A stretch of 64,000 bases of DNA. It comes from Nitrospira moscoviensis (GTDB taxonomy: Bacteria; Nitrospirota; Nitrospiria; Nitrospirales; Nitrospiraceae). Of the stretch, positions 24,905-34,117 are shown in pieces. The stretch is from contig NZ_CP011801.1 of the NCBI RefSeq assembly GCF_001273775.1, positions 248,001 to 312,000 on the forward strand, written 5' to 3'. The notes under the pieces were generated by a model, which was given only the letters and a program-made list of their open reading frames with translations, ran no database searches and was not told the origin of the DNA. Made by a program: the position numbers and the translations under genes. Positions within the stretch are counted from its first letter, which is position 1; each line of letters begins with the position of its first letter.

Positions 24905-26041
24905 TCACGTGTCTTCTTTTTGCTGCCCGAGCTGCGCCAACGCCAGCGCCACGGAGTTGTTGCCGGTCAAGGCTCCCACGATCGTCACCGGCGTGCCGGG
25001 CGACACCCGCTCGAACAGCACGGCCATCTGCGGATTCTCGAGCATGATGCAGCCCAGCGTCTGGGCCATCAGCTCATTGTCCACTCCGTGGATTTCGATC
25101 TGGCCGCCGATGCTTTTCGTGGTGGCGATGCGGCCGGCCTGCTTCGCAGACTCGAAGCGCCGCCGATCGTCGGCGTTGGGATAATCCAGCGCCAGCGCCC
25201 GGTAGAACTGGGTGTGACCGGGGCCGCGCTTGGCGGTGATATGGTACCGCCCTTCCGGCGTGGCCCCGTCGCCCTGATATTGCTTTTCCCGGATCCCATT
25301 GAATCCCAACCGGACAGGGTATGTTAGCACTTTGCGACCGTTCTTGTAGAGGATGAGCATACGGTCGGCCTTGCTCACCACGATGGCGGCCGCCTGATGG
25401 GTTCGGGACCATTCCACCGTCCGTTTGACCATCGTTTGCCAATGGCTGATGCGGGCATCGTCGGCGTAGCGGCCCAGCTCGCGCGCGAGCACGGTCGTCT
25501 GCGCGGCGACGGCGTGGGCGGCCTTCTCCGCCGCGTCGATCGAGCGGTCATAGTCGCCTTGCTCGAAGAAGGCGCGTGCCTGCTTGAGCAGGAGATCGGT
25601 CTGCACCGGCTTGTCGCCCAGCACGATCCGCCCGTCGATCGAGTCCACCTGCGCGGCGATCGTCTGCAGCCGTTCTTCCACGCGATGGAGCTTGGCTTCC
25701 GCCAGCTGCCGGCGGGCGCGCAGGCGTTCCTGCAGCCGGCTCACCGTCGCGCCGCCTTCCTCCTGCAACCGGTGGAGCGCCTCTTCGAGGTCGTTCGACT
25801 CCCAGGGCCATCGGATGAGATCGTCTTCCGCCTGCACGCGCGCCCTGAGCGATACCCATTGCTTGACGAATTGTGCGTAGTCCTCCGGCGCCGCCTCCGG
25901 CGCCCGCACGGCGATCAGCTCCCGATCGATCGACTCGACGGCGGCGATCAGATCGGACGGCACGGCCTGGACGCAGCCGGCGGCCGCGAGCGCGCCGAGG
26001 CCCATGCAGAAAATGAAGATGATGTGTGGCCGCACGTTCAT
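24905..26041 (-). CDS. L,D-transpeptidase-like lipoprotein with altered active site
   Basis: A 378-residue lipoprotein (AAAGC, Cys23). Residues 30-220 are helical and coiled-coil-like, with a TPR-like stretch ARAFFEQGDYDRSIDAAEKA. The YkuD domain occupies about 225-355. Its catalytic region is IEIHGVDN (H318) and TLGCIML (C331): the nucleophile cysteine and first histidine are kept, but the usual HGCxR histidine and arginine are replaced by Leu and Met. It may act on an unusual substrate or be structural. Next upstream is a helical lipoprotein gene, 24 bases away. Confidence 0.85.
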   Translation of the reverse strand: MNVRPHIIFIFCMGLGALAAAGCVQAVPSDLIAAVESIDRELIAVRAPEAAPEDYAQFVKQWVSLRARVQAEDDLIRWPWESNDLEEALHRLQEEGGATVSRLQERLRARRQLAEAKLHRVEERLQTIAAQVDSIDGRIVLGDKPVQTDLLLKQARAFFEQGDYDRSIDAAEKAAHAVAAQTTVLARELGRYADDARISHWQTMVKRTVEWSRTHQAAAIVVSKADRMLILYKNGRKVLTYPVRLGFNGIREKQYQGDGATPEGRYHITAKRGPGHTQFYRALALDYPNADDRRRFESAKQAGRIATTKSIGGQIEIHGVDNELMAQTLGCIMLENPQMAVLFERVSPGTPVTIVGALTGNNSVALALAQLGQQKEDT

Positions 26042-26065
26042 ACCGGTCGTCCGCCGCGGGAGCGC

Positions 26066-26686
26066 CTACTTCTTTTTCGCCGGCGCGGGCTTGCCTTTGC
26101 CGACCTTCGCCAGCGCCTGCTGGATCTCCGCCGACACGGCTTGGCTCTTCTCGTGAATGGCCTTGGCCTGAGTTTGGGCGGCCGGATAGTCCTCTTTGTC
26201 GATGGCGATCTGCACCTGGTTCAGCGACGCCTTGAGCGCCTCGGTGTCGTTCTTGATCGCTTCCAGCGCGGCGCGATCTTTTCCGACGGGAGCCTGCGCC
26301 ACCAAATCGACCGTCGATTTCACCGCTTCCTGCGCGACTTGCTGGGCTTGCAGGGCGGCGGCCTTGGCTTCCTCTTTTTTCTTGGCCGCCTCGGTTTTCA
26401 CGCGCTCGGCGTCGGCCTTCATGGAGGCGGCCAATTGCTCGGCTTTGCCGTAGTCGCGGAACAAGGCAAACTTGGCATCCTGCTCGCCGACTTCCTTCTT
26501 CAACGCGGCGAGGGTGCCTTCGAGCTTTGCGTATTCATCCGCCGTATAGGTGGCGGCGCCGCTTTGCCGCGCCTCCGCCACGGCCTTTTCCGCCGCGTCG
26601 ATCTGCTCCGTCGGCGGTTTGGCGCAGCCGGCGGCCAACACCACGGCCAGGGCGACGGGCCCAAGGATCTGTCTGGTCAGCTTCAT
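26066..26686 (-). CDS. DUF4398-like helical lipoprotein
   Basis: A 206-residue lipoprotein (LAAGC, Cys21) made almost wholly of Ala/Glu/Lys-rich helices. The first repeat (IDAAEKAVAEARQSGAATYTADEYAKLE) resembles DUF4398 proteins; a Lys/Ala-rich coiled coil covers about 85-125 and the C terminus is PAPAKKK. DUF4398 proteins often accompany OmpA-like or wall-binding proteins. Its position before two L,D-transpeptidase genes suggests a wall or outer-membrane scaffold role; that is inference. Confidence 0.8.
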   Translation of the reverse strand: MKLTRQILGPVALAVVLAAGCAKPPTEQIDAAEKAVAEARQSGAATYTADEYAKLEGTLAALKKEVGEQDAKFALFRDYGKAEQLAASMKADAERVKTEAAKKKEEAKAAALQAQQVAQEAVKSTVDLVAQAPVGKDRAALEAIKNDTEALKASLNQVQIAIDKEDYPAAQTQAKAIHEKSQAVSAEIQQALAKVGKGKPAPAKKK

Positions 26687-26852
26687 AGTCTCCTCCTCGT
26701 CATACTCGACGGATGTCGCGGCGCGAATCGTGCCCTGTTCCTCGTTCGGATTCTAGTGGTCAAAACAGGCGGACGCGATACATTTCACACAACCTGCAGC
26801 CGGCGCCGCCGGACTTTTCGCGGACCCTGCGGCTTCGACCGGACGGCTCCGG

Positions 26853-27098
26853 CTACCCGTTCTTCTTGTCCTTCTTCTTACCCTTGCCGCCTTTCTTGCC
26901 CTTCTTGTGCTTCTTCTCCTTTTCCTTTTCGCCGTCCATTTTCTTCTCGGGCTCAGCAGGGGCCGGAGCGGTGGTCGGCGGAGCGGCCGGAGCGGGGGGC
27001 GGCATGCTCGGGGCGGTTTCCTGCGCGCGAGCGACCGTGCCGGTCGCGAACGTTGCCAGCACAATCAGGGCCAATCCAGTCACGAGCACTTTCGGCAT
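26853..27098 (-). CDS. Small secreted protein with Pro-rich linker and Lys-rich tail
   Basis: An 81-residue product. A signal peptide (MPKVLVTGLALIVLATFATGTVARA) precedes a Pro/Ala-rich linker (about 28-50) and a tail of some 30 residues that is mostly Lys, Gly and Glu (KEKKHKKGKKGGKGKKKDKK). The tail should bind polyanions such as teichoic-like polymers, lipopolysaccharide or nucleic acid. GGGAGG stands nine bases before ATG 27098, so the in-frame ATG further upstream is rejected. It is the first gene of the minus-strand envelope run. No family recognised. Confidence 0.75.
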   Translation of the reverse strand: MPKVLVTGLALIVLATFATGTVARAQETAPSMPPPAPAAPPTTAPAPAEPEKKMDGEKEKEKKHKKGKKGGKGKKKDKKNG

Positions 27099-27203
27099 GA
27101 TTGATGACCTCCCTTTCACGGTTGATATCGTAGGCCGCTGCCAGGCCGCGGCAGGATGCGAAACCTCTACTCTCTGGCAAGGGCAGTGCCACGGGCCATG
27201 CGC

Positions 27204-27368
27204 TCAAACGGGACAAAAGAACCACCTAATCCGATGTTTAGCCAAAGTTTTCTCGGTTGCCGTGGGGTGTTCTGTGGCGGTCTGGCGCAGCAAGGGCAAA
27301 AGCGCCTCAAAAATCCCGTGCAGCTTGCCTTGTGCATCGCGCATCTTTGCCTTACGTTGGCCAGCCAT
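27204..27368 (-). CDS. Possible 54-aa basic protein
   Basis: A 54-codon reading frame starts at ATG 27368 (MAGQRKAKMRDAQGKLHGIF) and ends with TGA at 27206-27204. It is basic, predicted helical and lies in the 360-bp gap otherwise holding the rpmH promoter, with GAGAAGAC as a modest ribosome site. I see no homologue by memory. It could be a real small gene divergent from rpmH or chance. Confidence 0.3.
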   Translation of the reverse strand: MAGQRKAKMRDAQGKLHGIFEALLPLLRQTATEHPTATEKTLAKHRIRWFFCPV

Positions 27369-27384
27369 GCCGGTCTTCTCTAAA

Positions 27385-27413
27385 TTGACAGCTCTGGAAG
27401 CGGCTCATATAAT
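27385..27413 (+). promoter_or_regulatory. Consensus sigma70 promoter of rpmH operon
   Basis: TTGACA (27385-27390) and TATAAT (27408-27413) both match consensus perfectly with a 17-base spacer. The rpmH start codon follows 46 bases later. It is the best promoter in the window and fits a ribosomal protein operon. Confidence 0.85.
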
Positions 27414-27458
27414 GCGACACTTAATTCGCGCTGCAATGAATCACCAAAGAGGAGCGTC

Positions 27459-27596
27459 ATGTCATTCACCTATCAGCAGCCGTCCAAACTGAAGCGCAAA
27501 CGCGAGCACGGCTTTCGGAAACGCATGAGTACCAAGAACGGACGGAAAGTGTTAGCCCGGCGCAGGGCCAAAGGTCGGGCGCGGCTGACTGTCTAG
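27459..27596 (+). CDS. rpmH: 50S ribosomal protein L34
   Basis: A 45-residue, very basic protein. It contains the L34 core [20 protein letters not shown] followed by [20 protein letters not shown]. It is a structural protein of the large ribosomal subunit near the exit tunnel. AAAGAGGAG lies five bases before the ATG. The usual N terminus MKRTYQPS is replaced by MSFTYQQPS. It starts the rpmH-rnpA-yidD-yidC-mnmE-mnmG cluster. No dnaA gene precedes it, unlike in many bacteria. Confidence 0.97.
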   Translation: MSFTYQQPSKLKRKREHGFRKRMSTKNGRKVLARRRAKGRARLTV

Positions 27597-27742
27597 GGTC
27601 CGGGCGGTGGGCCTGACTGTGGGCGGTCCGGGCGTAATCTCCAGCCCCTCCACGCTTCTTCGATAGAGGCGTGCTCCCTGAATCCGTCGCGTGCGTACCT
27701 GCCACTTGCTTTCCTGAACGGTATCACGAGTAACGCGCCGGT

Positions 27743-28123
27743 GTGGAGTTGTCATCAGAGATGATGCCGAAGCAGCGAGGACCGGGCATCTTCTTGCGCG
27801 CCAGCCGGGACATCGAACTGGTGAAGCGCCACGGACGGCGCTGGTCCACCAGTTTCTTCAATCTGCTGGTGTATAAGATGGAGGGCGCGCCGAGTCGGGC
27901 CGGTATTGTGGTCGGAAAACGGTTCGGCAACGCGGTGCGCCGGAACCGCGCCAAGCGCGTGTTCCGCGAGCTGATCCGGCAATCGCAGCCGGACCTGCTC
28001 CCGGGGCAGGCGCTGCTGGTCTTTCCCAAGCGCGAGGCGCTGCTCCAGCCCTTTGGAGAGATGAAACAGGTATGGGAGGCGACGCTACAGAGAATGCGCG
28101 TGGTGCGGTCGAGGCCGGTCTGA
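27743..28123 (+). CDS. rnpA: Ribonuclease P protein component
   Basis: The product of up to 126 residues is the small basic protein subunit of RNase P, which helps the catalytic RNA mature tRNA 5' ends. The RNR motif region reads [21 protein letters not shown]. The start is uncertain: GTG 27743, ATG 27761 and ATG 27764 are in frame, with GGAG at 27745-27748 favouring one of the ATGs. The 146-bp gap from rpmH contains a 10-bp direct repeat GGTCCGGGCG (27597 and 27625). Its TGA overlaps the yidD ATG. Confidence 0.95.
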   Translation: MELSSEMMPKQRGPGIFLRASRDIELVKRHGRRWSTSFFNLLVYKMEGAPSRAGIVVGKRFGNAVRRNRAKRVFRELIRQSQPDLLPGQALLVFPKREALLQPFGEMKQVWEATLQRMRVVRSRPV

Positions 28124-28332
28124 TGCGAGGGCTCTGTCTCTCTCTCATACAGGGCTATCGCGTCCTCGTCTCTCCGTTGCTCGGCCCGGCCTGCCGGTTC
28201 GAGCCGACCTGCTCCCGCTACGCCATGGAGGCCGTCTGTCGATACGGCGTCTTGCGAGGATGCGGGATGGCCGTGTGGCGGTTGCTGAAATGTCATCCCT
28301 TTCATCCCGGCGGAGAAGATCCGGTCCGGTGA
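28123..28332 (+). CDS. yidD: Membrane protein insertion efficiency factor YidD
   Basis: A 69-residue protein with the YidD hallmark [14 protein letters not shown] and the late [12 protein letters not shown]. It is a small membrane-associated factor that helps YidC insert membrane proteins. ATG 28123 overlaps the rnpA stop (TGATG), so translation is coupled. The longer frame starting at 28072 lies inside rnpA. Confidence 0.95.
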   Translation: MRGLCLSLIQGYRVLVSPLLGPACRFEPTCSRYAMEAVCRYGVLRGCGMAVWRLLKCHPFHPGGEDPVR

Positions 28333-28364
28333 ACATGAGACGTCTGTAAGGATCTATCGCCGAT

Positions 28365-30056
28365 ATGGAGAAGCGCGTCATCGTTTTCCTGGTCCTCTCC
28401 CTGGCCATTATCTTTGGCTATGAATTTGTGTTGAAGGAGTTGGGGCTTGCCCCGCTGCCGGCGGTCACGACGACCGAGAGCCCGGCGTCGCCTCCGGCGA
28501 CTGAGGCTCCACCGTCGGCGGTTCAAAGCAAGACCGATGCTGCTCCGTCTCAAGCGGCCGTCGAGCGCGCCGAGGACCAGGCGGCTCAAACTCCGGCCCC
28601 TCCTCCAGCGGGCAAACCGGAGGCGGTGGAAGTCTTCGAAGTCGAGACGAACCTGTATCGCGCGACGTTCACCACCCGCGGCGCGGTCCTTACCGGCTGG
28701 GAGCTCAAGCAGTACCGGGGCGCGTCCGATGGGCAACAGCCTGTTCAACTGGTGCGGCAGGGAACGAAATTTCCCGCGCCGCTCACGGTTAGCACCGACG
28801 GCCCGGCCGCGCAGGAATTGCGCGAGGGCCTCTATGCGGTGGAGAAAGATTTTGCCGCCCTGGATGCGGCCCATCCGACCGGCCACGTCACGTTTCGCTA
28901 CGACGGCGGTGCGACCGGAGTTCGGCTGGAAAAGCGGCTGACCTTCCATGCCGACAGCTATCTCGTCGACGTGGCGTTGACGCAGCGAGGCATCGACGGA
29001 TCGATGACGGTGGTGCTCGGCACCAATTTCGGCATCGTCGAATGGGGCGACGGATTCATCGGGCTGATCGGCTCGGCTTCTCTGGTCGACGGAAAGGTGG
29101 AGAAGGACACGCCGGAGCAGGAAGCCGAGCGCAAAGGCCATATTGAATGGGCGGGACTGCAAGACAAGTATTTCCTTTCCGTGTTGATTCCCAAACAGAC
29201 CGGGACCGTGCACGTAAGGAAAGAGGGAGACAAGCTGGTTTCCACGAGTGTGCGCTTGCCGGCGCCGCCGTCCGAAGGCAGGGTGGATCTGCAACTGTAT
29301 GCCGGCCCGAAGGAATACGATACGCTGCGAAGCCTGCAAATCGGACTGGAGGATACGATCGACTTCGGCTGGTTCATCTTCGGCAGCTGGGGCGTCGTCA
29401 AGGCGGTCGCCAAGCCGATTTTCTATGTTCTGCGGTTTTTGAACGAATTCACCCACAACTACGGCCTCACCATCATCCTGCTCACGATCGGCATCAAAAT
29501 GCTGTTCGTCCCGCTGCAATACAAGAGCTACAAGTCCATGAAACAGATGCAGATGATTCAGCCGAAAGTAGTGGCGGTGCAGGAAAAGTTCAAGGACGAT
29601 CGGGACCGGTTGAACAAGGAATTGATCAAGCTCTATCGTGATCACAAGGTCAATCCGGTGGGCGGCTGCCTGCCGATGGTCCTGCAGATGCCGGTGTTCG
29701 TGGCGCTGTTCAATATTCTGTATATGACGATCGATCTCCGTCAGGCTCCCTTCATGCTGTGGATCCAGGACCTGTCCGCGCAGGACCCCTATTATGTGCT
29801 GCCCATCATCATGGGCGTGACCATGGTGATTCAGCAGAAGATCACTCCGACGACGATGGACCCGACGCAAGCGAAGATCATGCTGATGCTGCCGGCCTTC
29901 ATGACCTTCCTGTTCATCAACTTTCCCGCCGGGCTGGTGCTGTACTGGCTGACGAACAACACGCTGACCATCATGCAGCAAGTCGTGACCGACCGATTCA
30001 TCTTCCGGAACAAGCCGGCCGCGCCGGAACAGGCCGACAGTTCCGGCAAAAAGTAG
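28365..30056 (+). CDS. yidC: Membrane protein insertase YidC
   Basis: The 563-residue inner-membrane insertase works with or without SecYEG. It has an N-terminal anchor helix, an Ala/Pro-rich linker (about 30-80), a large periplasmic domain (about 85-330) and the conserved five-helix OxaI-like core near the C terminus, including [41 protein letters not shown] and [20 protein letters not shown]. The cytoplasmic tail is short. It follows yidD by 32 bases. Confidence 0.97.
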   Translation: MEKRVIVFLVLSLAIIFGYEFVLKELGLAPLPAVTTTESPASPPATEAPPSAVQSKTDAAPSQAAVERAEDQAAQTPAPPPAGKPEAVEVFEVETNLYRATFTTRGAVLTGWELKQYRGASDGQQPVQLVRQGTKFPAPLTVSTDGPAAQELREGLYAVEKDFAALDAAHPTGHVTFRYDGGATGVRLEKRLTFHADSYLVDVALTQRGIDGSMTVVLGTNFGIVEWGDGFIGLIGSASLVDGKVEKDTPEQEAERKGHIEWAGLQDKYFLSVLIPKQTGTVHVRKEGDKLVSTSVRLPAPPSEGRVDLQLYAGPKEYDTLRSLQIGLEDTIDFGWFIFGSWGVVKAVAKPIFYVLRFLNEFTHNYGLTIILLTIGIKMLFVPLQYKSYKSMKQMQMIQPKVVAVQEKFKDDRDRLNKELIKLYRDHKVNPVGGCLPMVLQMPVFVALFNILYMTIDLRQAPFMLWIQDLSAQDPYYVLPIIMGVTMVIQQKITPTTMDPTQAKIMLMLPAFMTFLFINFPAGLVLYWLTNNTLTIMQQVVTDRFIFRNKPAAPEQADSSGKK

Positions 30057-30072
30057 TGATGCGGGTTCCGCT

Positions 30073-31500
30073 ATGGATCAGGCGCCTGAGGAGACCATTT
30101 GCGCCATCGCCACTCCTCCCGGTGAAGGGGGGGTGGGGATCGTCCGTATCAGCGGCGCCGGCGCGCTCCAGATCGCCGAGAAAGTCGTCCGCCTGCGGTC
30201 TGGTCTCCCGTTAGCATCGGTCCCATCCCATACGCTGCATCTCGCCGATATCAGTGCGACCGGCCTCTCGGGGTCGAGCTCGCCGTCTGCTGTGGCTGCT
30301 CCTTTGGACGAAGGACTGGTCGTCTATATGGCGGCACCGCGATCTTACACGGCCGAGGATGTGGTCGAGCTTCACTGCCATGGCAGCGCGCTCGTGCTGG
30401 CCCGGGTCTGTGCCGCCTGTATCGCGGCGGGCGCCCGCCTGGCCCGAGCGGGCGAGTTCACCAAACGGGCATTTTTGAACGGGCGGATCGACTTGTCCCA
30501 AGCCGAGGCGGTGTTGGATACGATCCGGGCGAAATCCGATGAAGGACTGAGGCTGGCGCAACAGCAGTTGCGCGGTGACTTGGGCCGTGAAGTGGAGCGG
30601 TTGCGCGCGAGGCTTCTGACGCTGTTGGCTCATGTAGAGGCCGGTATCGACTTCGCGGATGAGTCGATCGAGTTCGTCGGCCGCGACGAGTTGCTGCGAT
30701 CACTCAAGGAGACCACGGCATCCATTGAAGCCATGCTTACCACCTGCCGCAGCGGCCGAGTCTTGAGGGAGGGGGCGCGGGTCGTCATCGTCGGGCGGCC
30801 GAATGTCGGGAAATCCAGCCTGTTGAACCGGCTGCTTCAAGAGGAGCGGGCCATTGTCACCAGCATTCCGGGCACGACGCGCGACGTCATTGAAGAAGGG
30901 ACCGTTCTGGACGGTGTGCCGGTGACGCTGGTCGACACAGCCGGGTTGCGTGAGACGACCGACGAGGTGGAGCAGCAAGGCATTCAACGGGCGAAGGCGG
31001 CGCAGGAGGAGGCGGACATCATCCTACAGGTGCTGGATGCCGCCGAGGTGGCAGCGGACCGGACGCCGGAGTTGCCGGAGGACGCGGTAGCCGGAAGGCG
31101 GCTGGTGCTGTTGAACAAGATGGATCTCTTCGGAGAAGAACGCGGGCGCCGGCTGGCCGAGGTTCTTCGTCATCGGACGAACGCTCCGGTGATCCCGGTG
31201 TCCGCCGTGACCGGTGTAGGGTTGGACGACGTCAAACAAGGCATCCGATCACTGCTGTCGCCCGGCTCCTTGGAATCGCGCGAAAGCGTGGTGGTGACGA
31301 ACGTGCGGCATCAAGCGGCTTTACAACAGGCGGCTTCATCTCTGCAGCAAGCCTATGCTTCGATCGAGGCACGGATCGCTCCGGAATGTGTGGCGGTGGA
31401 TCTGCGGGGTGCCGCCGACGCGTTGGGAGAGATCACCGGCGCGATCACCTCCACCGAAGTGCTGGAACGGATTTTTTCGGAGTTTTGCATCGGAAAGTAA
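30073..31500 (+). CDS. mnmE: tRNA modification GTPase MnmE
   Basis: The 475-residue GTPase works with MnmG to install the cmnm5/nm5 group on wobble U34. It has an N-terminal folate-binding domain ([16 protein letters not shown]), a G domain inserted in a helical domain (Walker [13 protein letters not shown], switch region IPGTTRD, G3 DTAGL, G4 NKMD) and the conserved C-terminal CIGK with the essential cysteine. mnmG follows 7 bases later, as usual. Confidence 0.97.
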   Translation: MDQAPEETICAIATPPGEGGVGIVRISGAGALQIAEKVVRLRSGLPLASVPSHTLHLADISATGLSGSSSPSAVAAPLDEGLVVYMAAPRSYTAEDVVELHCHGSALVLARVCAACIAAGARLARAGEFTKRAFLNGRIDLSQAEAVLDTIRAKSDEGLRLAQQQLRGDLGREVERLRARLLTLLAHVEAGIDFADESIEFVGRDELLRSLKETTASIEAMLTTCRSGRVLREGARVVIVGRPNVGKSSLLNRLLQEERAIVTSIPGTTRDVIEEGTVLDGVPVTLVDTAGLRETTDEVEQQGIQRAKAAQEEADIILQVLDAAEVAADRTPELPEDAVAGRRLVLLNKMDLFGEERGRRLAEVLRHRTNAPVIPVSAVTGVGLDDVKQGIRSLLSPGSLESRESVVVTNVRHQAALQQAASSLQQAYASIEARIAPECVAVDLRGAADALGEITGAITSTEVLERIFSEFCIGK

Positions 31501-31507
31501 CGATCGA

Positions 31508-33382
31508 ATGGCGCAGGAATTCGACATCATTGTGGTCGGAGGCGGCCATGCCGGCTGCGAGGCGGCCCTCGCGGCCGCCCGCATGGGAGCCAAGACGCTG
31601 CTGCTCACGATGGAGAAAGATCGGATCGCGCAGATGTCCTGCAATCCGGCCGTGGGCGGCATCGCCAAAGGACATTTGGTCAAGGAGATCGACGCGCTGG
31701 GCGGTGAGATGGGCCGGAATACGGATCGGGCCGGGATCCAATTCCGCTATATCAATACGAGCAAAGGTCCGGCTGTCCGGGCGCTGCGGGTCCAGTGCGA
31801 CAAGGCCAGGTACCGCAGCGCGATGCAAGACACGCTTGCCGCCTGTCCAGGTCTCACGATCGGCGAAGGAGTCGTGGATCGGCTGCTGACGTCCGGCGAG
31901 CGCGTGTCCGGGATCGTCACCGGATCGGGAGCCGCGATCGCGGCGCGGGCAGTGATTCTGACATCAGGTACATTCCTTAAGGGACTCATCCATATCGGGC
32001 TCAATCATTTTCCCGCCGGCCGCGCGGGTGAAGTGTCCGCGGAGCATTTGTCCGACTGCATGAGGGACCTCGGGTTCGAGCTGGGGCGCCTCAAGACCGG
32101 CACGCCGCCCAGGCTGGACCGGCACACGATCGACTTTTCCGTCATGGATCCTCAGCCGGGCGACGATCCACCACCGCCGTTTTCGTACCGGACCCAGCGC
32201 ATCACCACGCCGCAAGTGTCGTGTCACCTCACGTACACGAATCAGCAGACGCACGAGATCATCCGGGAGAATTTAGATCGATCTCCGTTATACAGCGGCG
32301 TGATCGATTCGATCGGCCCTCGTTACTGTCCGTCGATCGAAGATAAAGTGGTTCGATTTGCAGAAAAAGAACGCCATCAAATTTTTATCGAGCCGGAAGG
32401 CCTCCACACGGATGAATTTTATCCGAACGGGATTTCGACCAGCCTGCCGGTCGATGTGCAGGCGGCCATATTAAAGACTATACCAGGGTTACAACAGGCC
32501 AAGATGCTGAAGCCCGGCTATGCGATCGAATATGACTACTTTCCTCCGCGTCAGCTTCACGCCACGCTGGAGACCAAGCGTATTAAGGGTCTGTACCACG
32601 CTGGTCAGATTAATGGGACGTCAGGATACGAAGAAGCCGCGGCGCAAGGGCTGATGGCCGGCATCAACGCCGTGCTTAAATTGAAGGGCGAGGCGCCGCT
32701 GGTTCTGGATCGTTCTCAGGCCTACATCGGCGTACTGATCGACGACCTCATCACGAAAGATACGCTGGAGCCCTATCGAATGTTTACGTCTCGGGCCGAG
32801 TATCGTCTGTTGCTGCGCCACAGCAATGCCGACCTTCGGCTCATGGAAATCGGGCACCGGCTAGGGCTAGTGAATGCCGATGCCTATGACCGGCTCGTCC
32901 GTAAGAAAGATTGCATCGACCGGGAACTCCGGCGATTGCACGAGACCAAGCCGCGTGTGACGCCCCAGATGGTGGATCAAACCAAAGGAACATTCCTCGA
33001 TGACCTCTCTGCCGCTCAGACTGTCGCCCAGCTCCTCAGGCGACAGGACGCGACGTACCAACATCTTCTGCAGATGTTGGACATGCCGTTTGTCGAAGAC
33101 CAGGAAATTTCTGATGAGGTGGAGCTGCAGATCAAGTATGATGGCTATATCCGACGCCAGCTGAAGCAAGTCGCGCAAGTGAAGAAGTTTGATAGAAAAG
33201 TCATTCCACCAACATTGGATTACGATGGCATACCAGGATTCTCACGAGAAGTCAGAGAGAAGCTCAAGAAGGTCCGTCCGGAGACATTAGGTCAGGCGTC
33301 CAGAATCTCCGGCGTCACGCCAGCGGCGGTCTCGCTGCTCATGGTCGCGATTGAGAAATTCAAAACCGGCAGCCGAGCCTAA
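31508..33382 (+). CDS. mnmG: tRNA uridine-5-carboxymethylaminomethyl synthesis enzyme MnmG
   Basis: The 624-residue FAD protein is the MnmE partner. Its dinucleotide fold is [19 protein letters not shown], followed by the family motif [23 protein letters not shown], the GTP-like region [15 protein letters not shown] and the C-terminal GidA-associated helical domain. ATG 31508 is chosen because it begins directly before the FAD motif; the long upstream extension is in the mnmE coding region. Towards the 3' end base composition becomes AT-richer. Confidence 0.97.
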   Translation: MAQEFDIIVVGGGHAGCEAALAAARMGAKTLLLTMEKDRIAQMSCNPAVGGIAKGHLVKEIDALGGEMGRNTDRAGIQFRYINTSKGPAVRALRVQCDKARYRSAMQDTLAACPGLTIGEGVVDRLLTSGERVSGIVTGSGAAIAARAVILTSGTFLKGLIHIGLNHFPAGRAGEVSAEHLSDCMRDLGFELGRLKTGTPPRLDRHTIDFSVMDPQPGDDPPPPFSYRTQRITTPQVSCHLTYTNQQTHEIIRENLDRSPLYSGVIDSIGPRYCPSIEDKVVRFAEKERHQIFIEPEGLHTDEFYPNGISTSLPVDVQAAILKTIPGLQQAKMLKPGYAIEYDYFPPRQLHATLETKRIKGLYHAGQINGTSGYEEAAAQGLMAGINAVLKLKGEAPLVLDRSQAYIGVLIDDLITKDTLEPYRMFTSRAEYRLLLRHSNADLRLMEIGHRLGLVNADAYDRLVRKKDCIDRELRRLHETKPRVTPQMVDQTKGTFLDDLSAAQTVAQLLRRQDATYQHLLQMLDMPFVEDQEISDEVELQIKYDGYIRRQLKQVAQVKKFDRKVIPPTLDYDGIPGFSREVREKLKKVRPETLGQASRISGVTPAAVSLLMVAIEKFKTGSRA

Positions 33383-33424
33383 AACCATTCCTTCCATATT
33401 GATCTTTTTCTTCCGTTCAAGTAA

Positions 33425-34075
33425 TTGTTCCACGTGGAACGTGGGCATCTCGCCGAATTCTTGCGAAGCAGCACACGCGACCTCTTCGGCATTCCACTCG
33501 CCGATCAACAGCTTGAGCAGCTTATGATCTATCTTGATCAGCTGAAGGCCTGGAATGCATCCACGAACCTGACCAGCATTACCGTTGACGAAGATATTGT
33601 CGTGAAGCACTTCATTGATTCCCTTGCTGCTCTATCAGCAGACGTGATCAGTCAGGGAGTGAAGGTGCTCGATGTCGGATCAGGGGCCGGATTCCCTGGG
33701 ATTCCAATGAAGATTGTACGACCAGATCTCTTTGTGACGCTGTTGGAGCCGGCACACAAGAAAGCCTCCTTCCTCCACTTTGTTGTCGGTGTATTAAGAC
33801 TCCCAGGTGTGAGCATTGTCGCTGAGACGCTAGAGCGATTTATCACTGAACGCGGCGGGCAGTTCGATTACGTGGTCACCAGGGCACTCAGGTATGACAT
33901 TGTCTTGCGATTCGCTCGTTCACTATTGAAGCAGGGTGGAAAGATCCTTCTCTATACATCCAGGCCCATTGCGGCTGAAGGCCGCCATGATTGGTCCCTT
34001 GTTAAAGAATTTCAATTTGATCTGCCAAGGCAGGGTGGAAAGCGGGTGGTTTCTGTTCTGCAAGCGGCAGCTTGA
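33425..34075 (+). CDS. rsmG: 16S rRNA (guanine-527-N7)-methyltransferase RsmG
   Basis: The 216-residue SAM methyltransferase modifies G527 of 16S rRNA. Motif I is LDVGSGAGFPGIP and the family motif NASTNLTSI lies upstream. The start is TTG 33425, which gives MFHVE: this sequence is read from a parS palindrome that sits over the start codon. Alternative GTG 33434 lies inside the same palindrome. No ribosome site is obvious. It is followed by parAB. Confidence 0.93.
   Translation: MFHVERGHLAEFLRSSTRDLFGIPLADQQLEQLMIYLDQLKAWNASTNLTSITVDEDIVVKHFIDSLAALSADVISQGVKVLDVGSGAGFPGIPMKIVRPDLFVTLLEPAHKKASFLHFVVGVLRLPGVSIVAETLERFITERGGQFDYVVTRALRYDIVLRFARSLLKQGGKILLYTSRPIAAEGRHDWSLVKEFQFDLPRQGGKRVVSVLQAAA
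33426..33441. promoter_or_regulatory. parS site 1 (overlaps rsmG start)
   Basis: TGTTCCACGTGGAACG contains the perfect 14-bp palindrome GTTCCACGTGGAAC, matching the chromosomal parS family bound by ParB. It overlaps the first codons of rsmG, which therefore reads MFHVE. Confidence 0.88.
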
Positions 34076-34081
34076 GCACAG

Positions 34082-34097
34082 AGTTCCACGTGGAACA
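34082..34097. promoter_or_regulatory. parS site 2 (upstream of parA)
   Basis: AGTTCCACGTGGAACA carries the same perfect 14-bp palindrome as site 1, 656 bases away. It lies in the 42-base gap between rsmG and parA, so ParB binding here could also autoregulate parAB. Confidence 0.88.
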
Positions 34098-34117
34098 ATG
34101 ATGAGAAGGTCTACGTG

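Noticed and set aside
25397..27100. 567-codon plus-strand frame across the envelope genes
   Set aside because: Opposite four well-supported genes and composed of Arg/Gly/His-rich sequence without domains.
27120..27458. Replication origin upstream of rpmH
   Set aside because: No dnaA or dnaN and no recognisable cluster of TTATCCACA-type boxes; the region is explained by a promoter and a possible small gene.
28302..29981. 559-codon minus-strand frame opposite yidC
   Set aside because: Antisense to a certain gene; low-complexity His/Arg-rich sequence typical of shadow frames.
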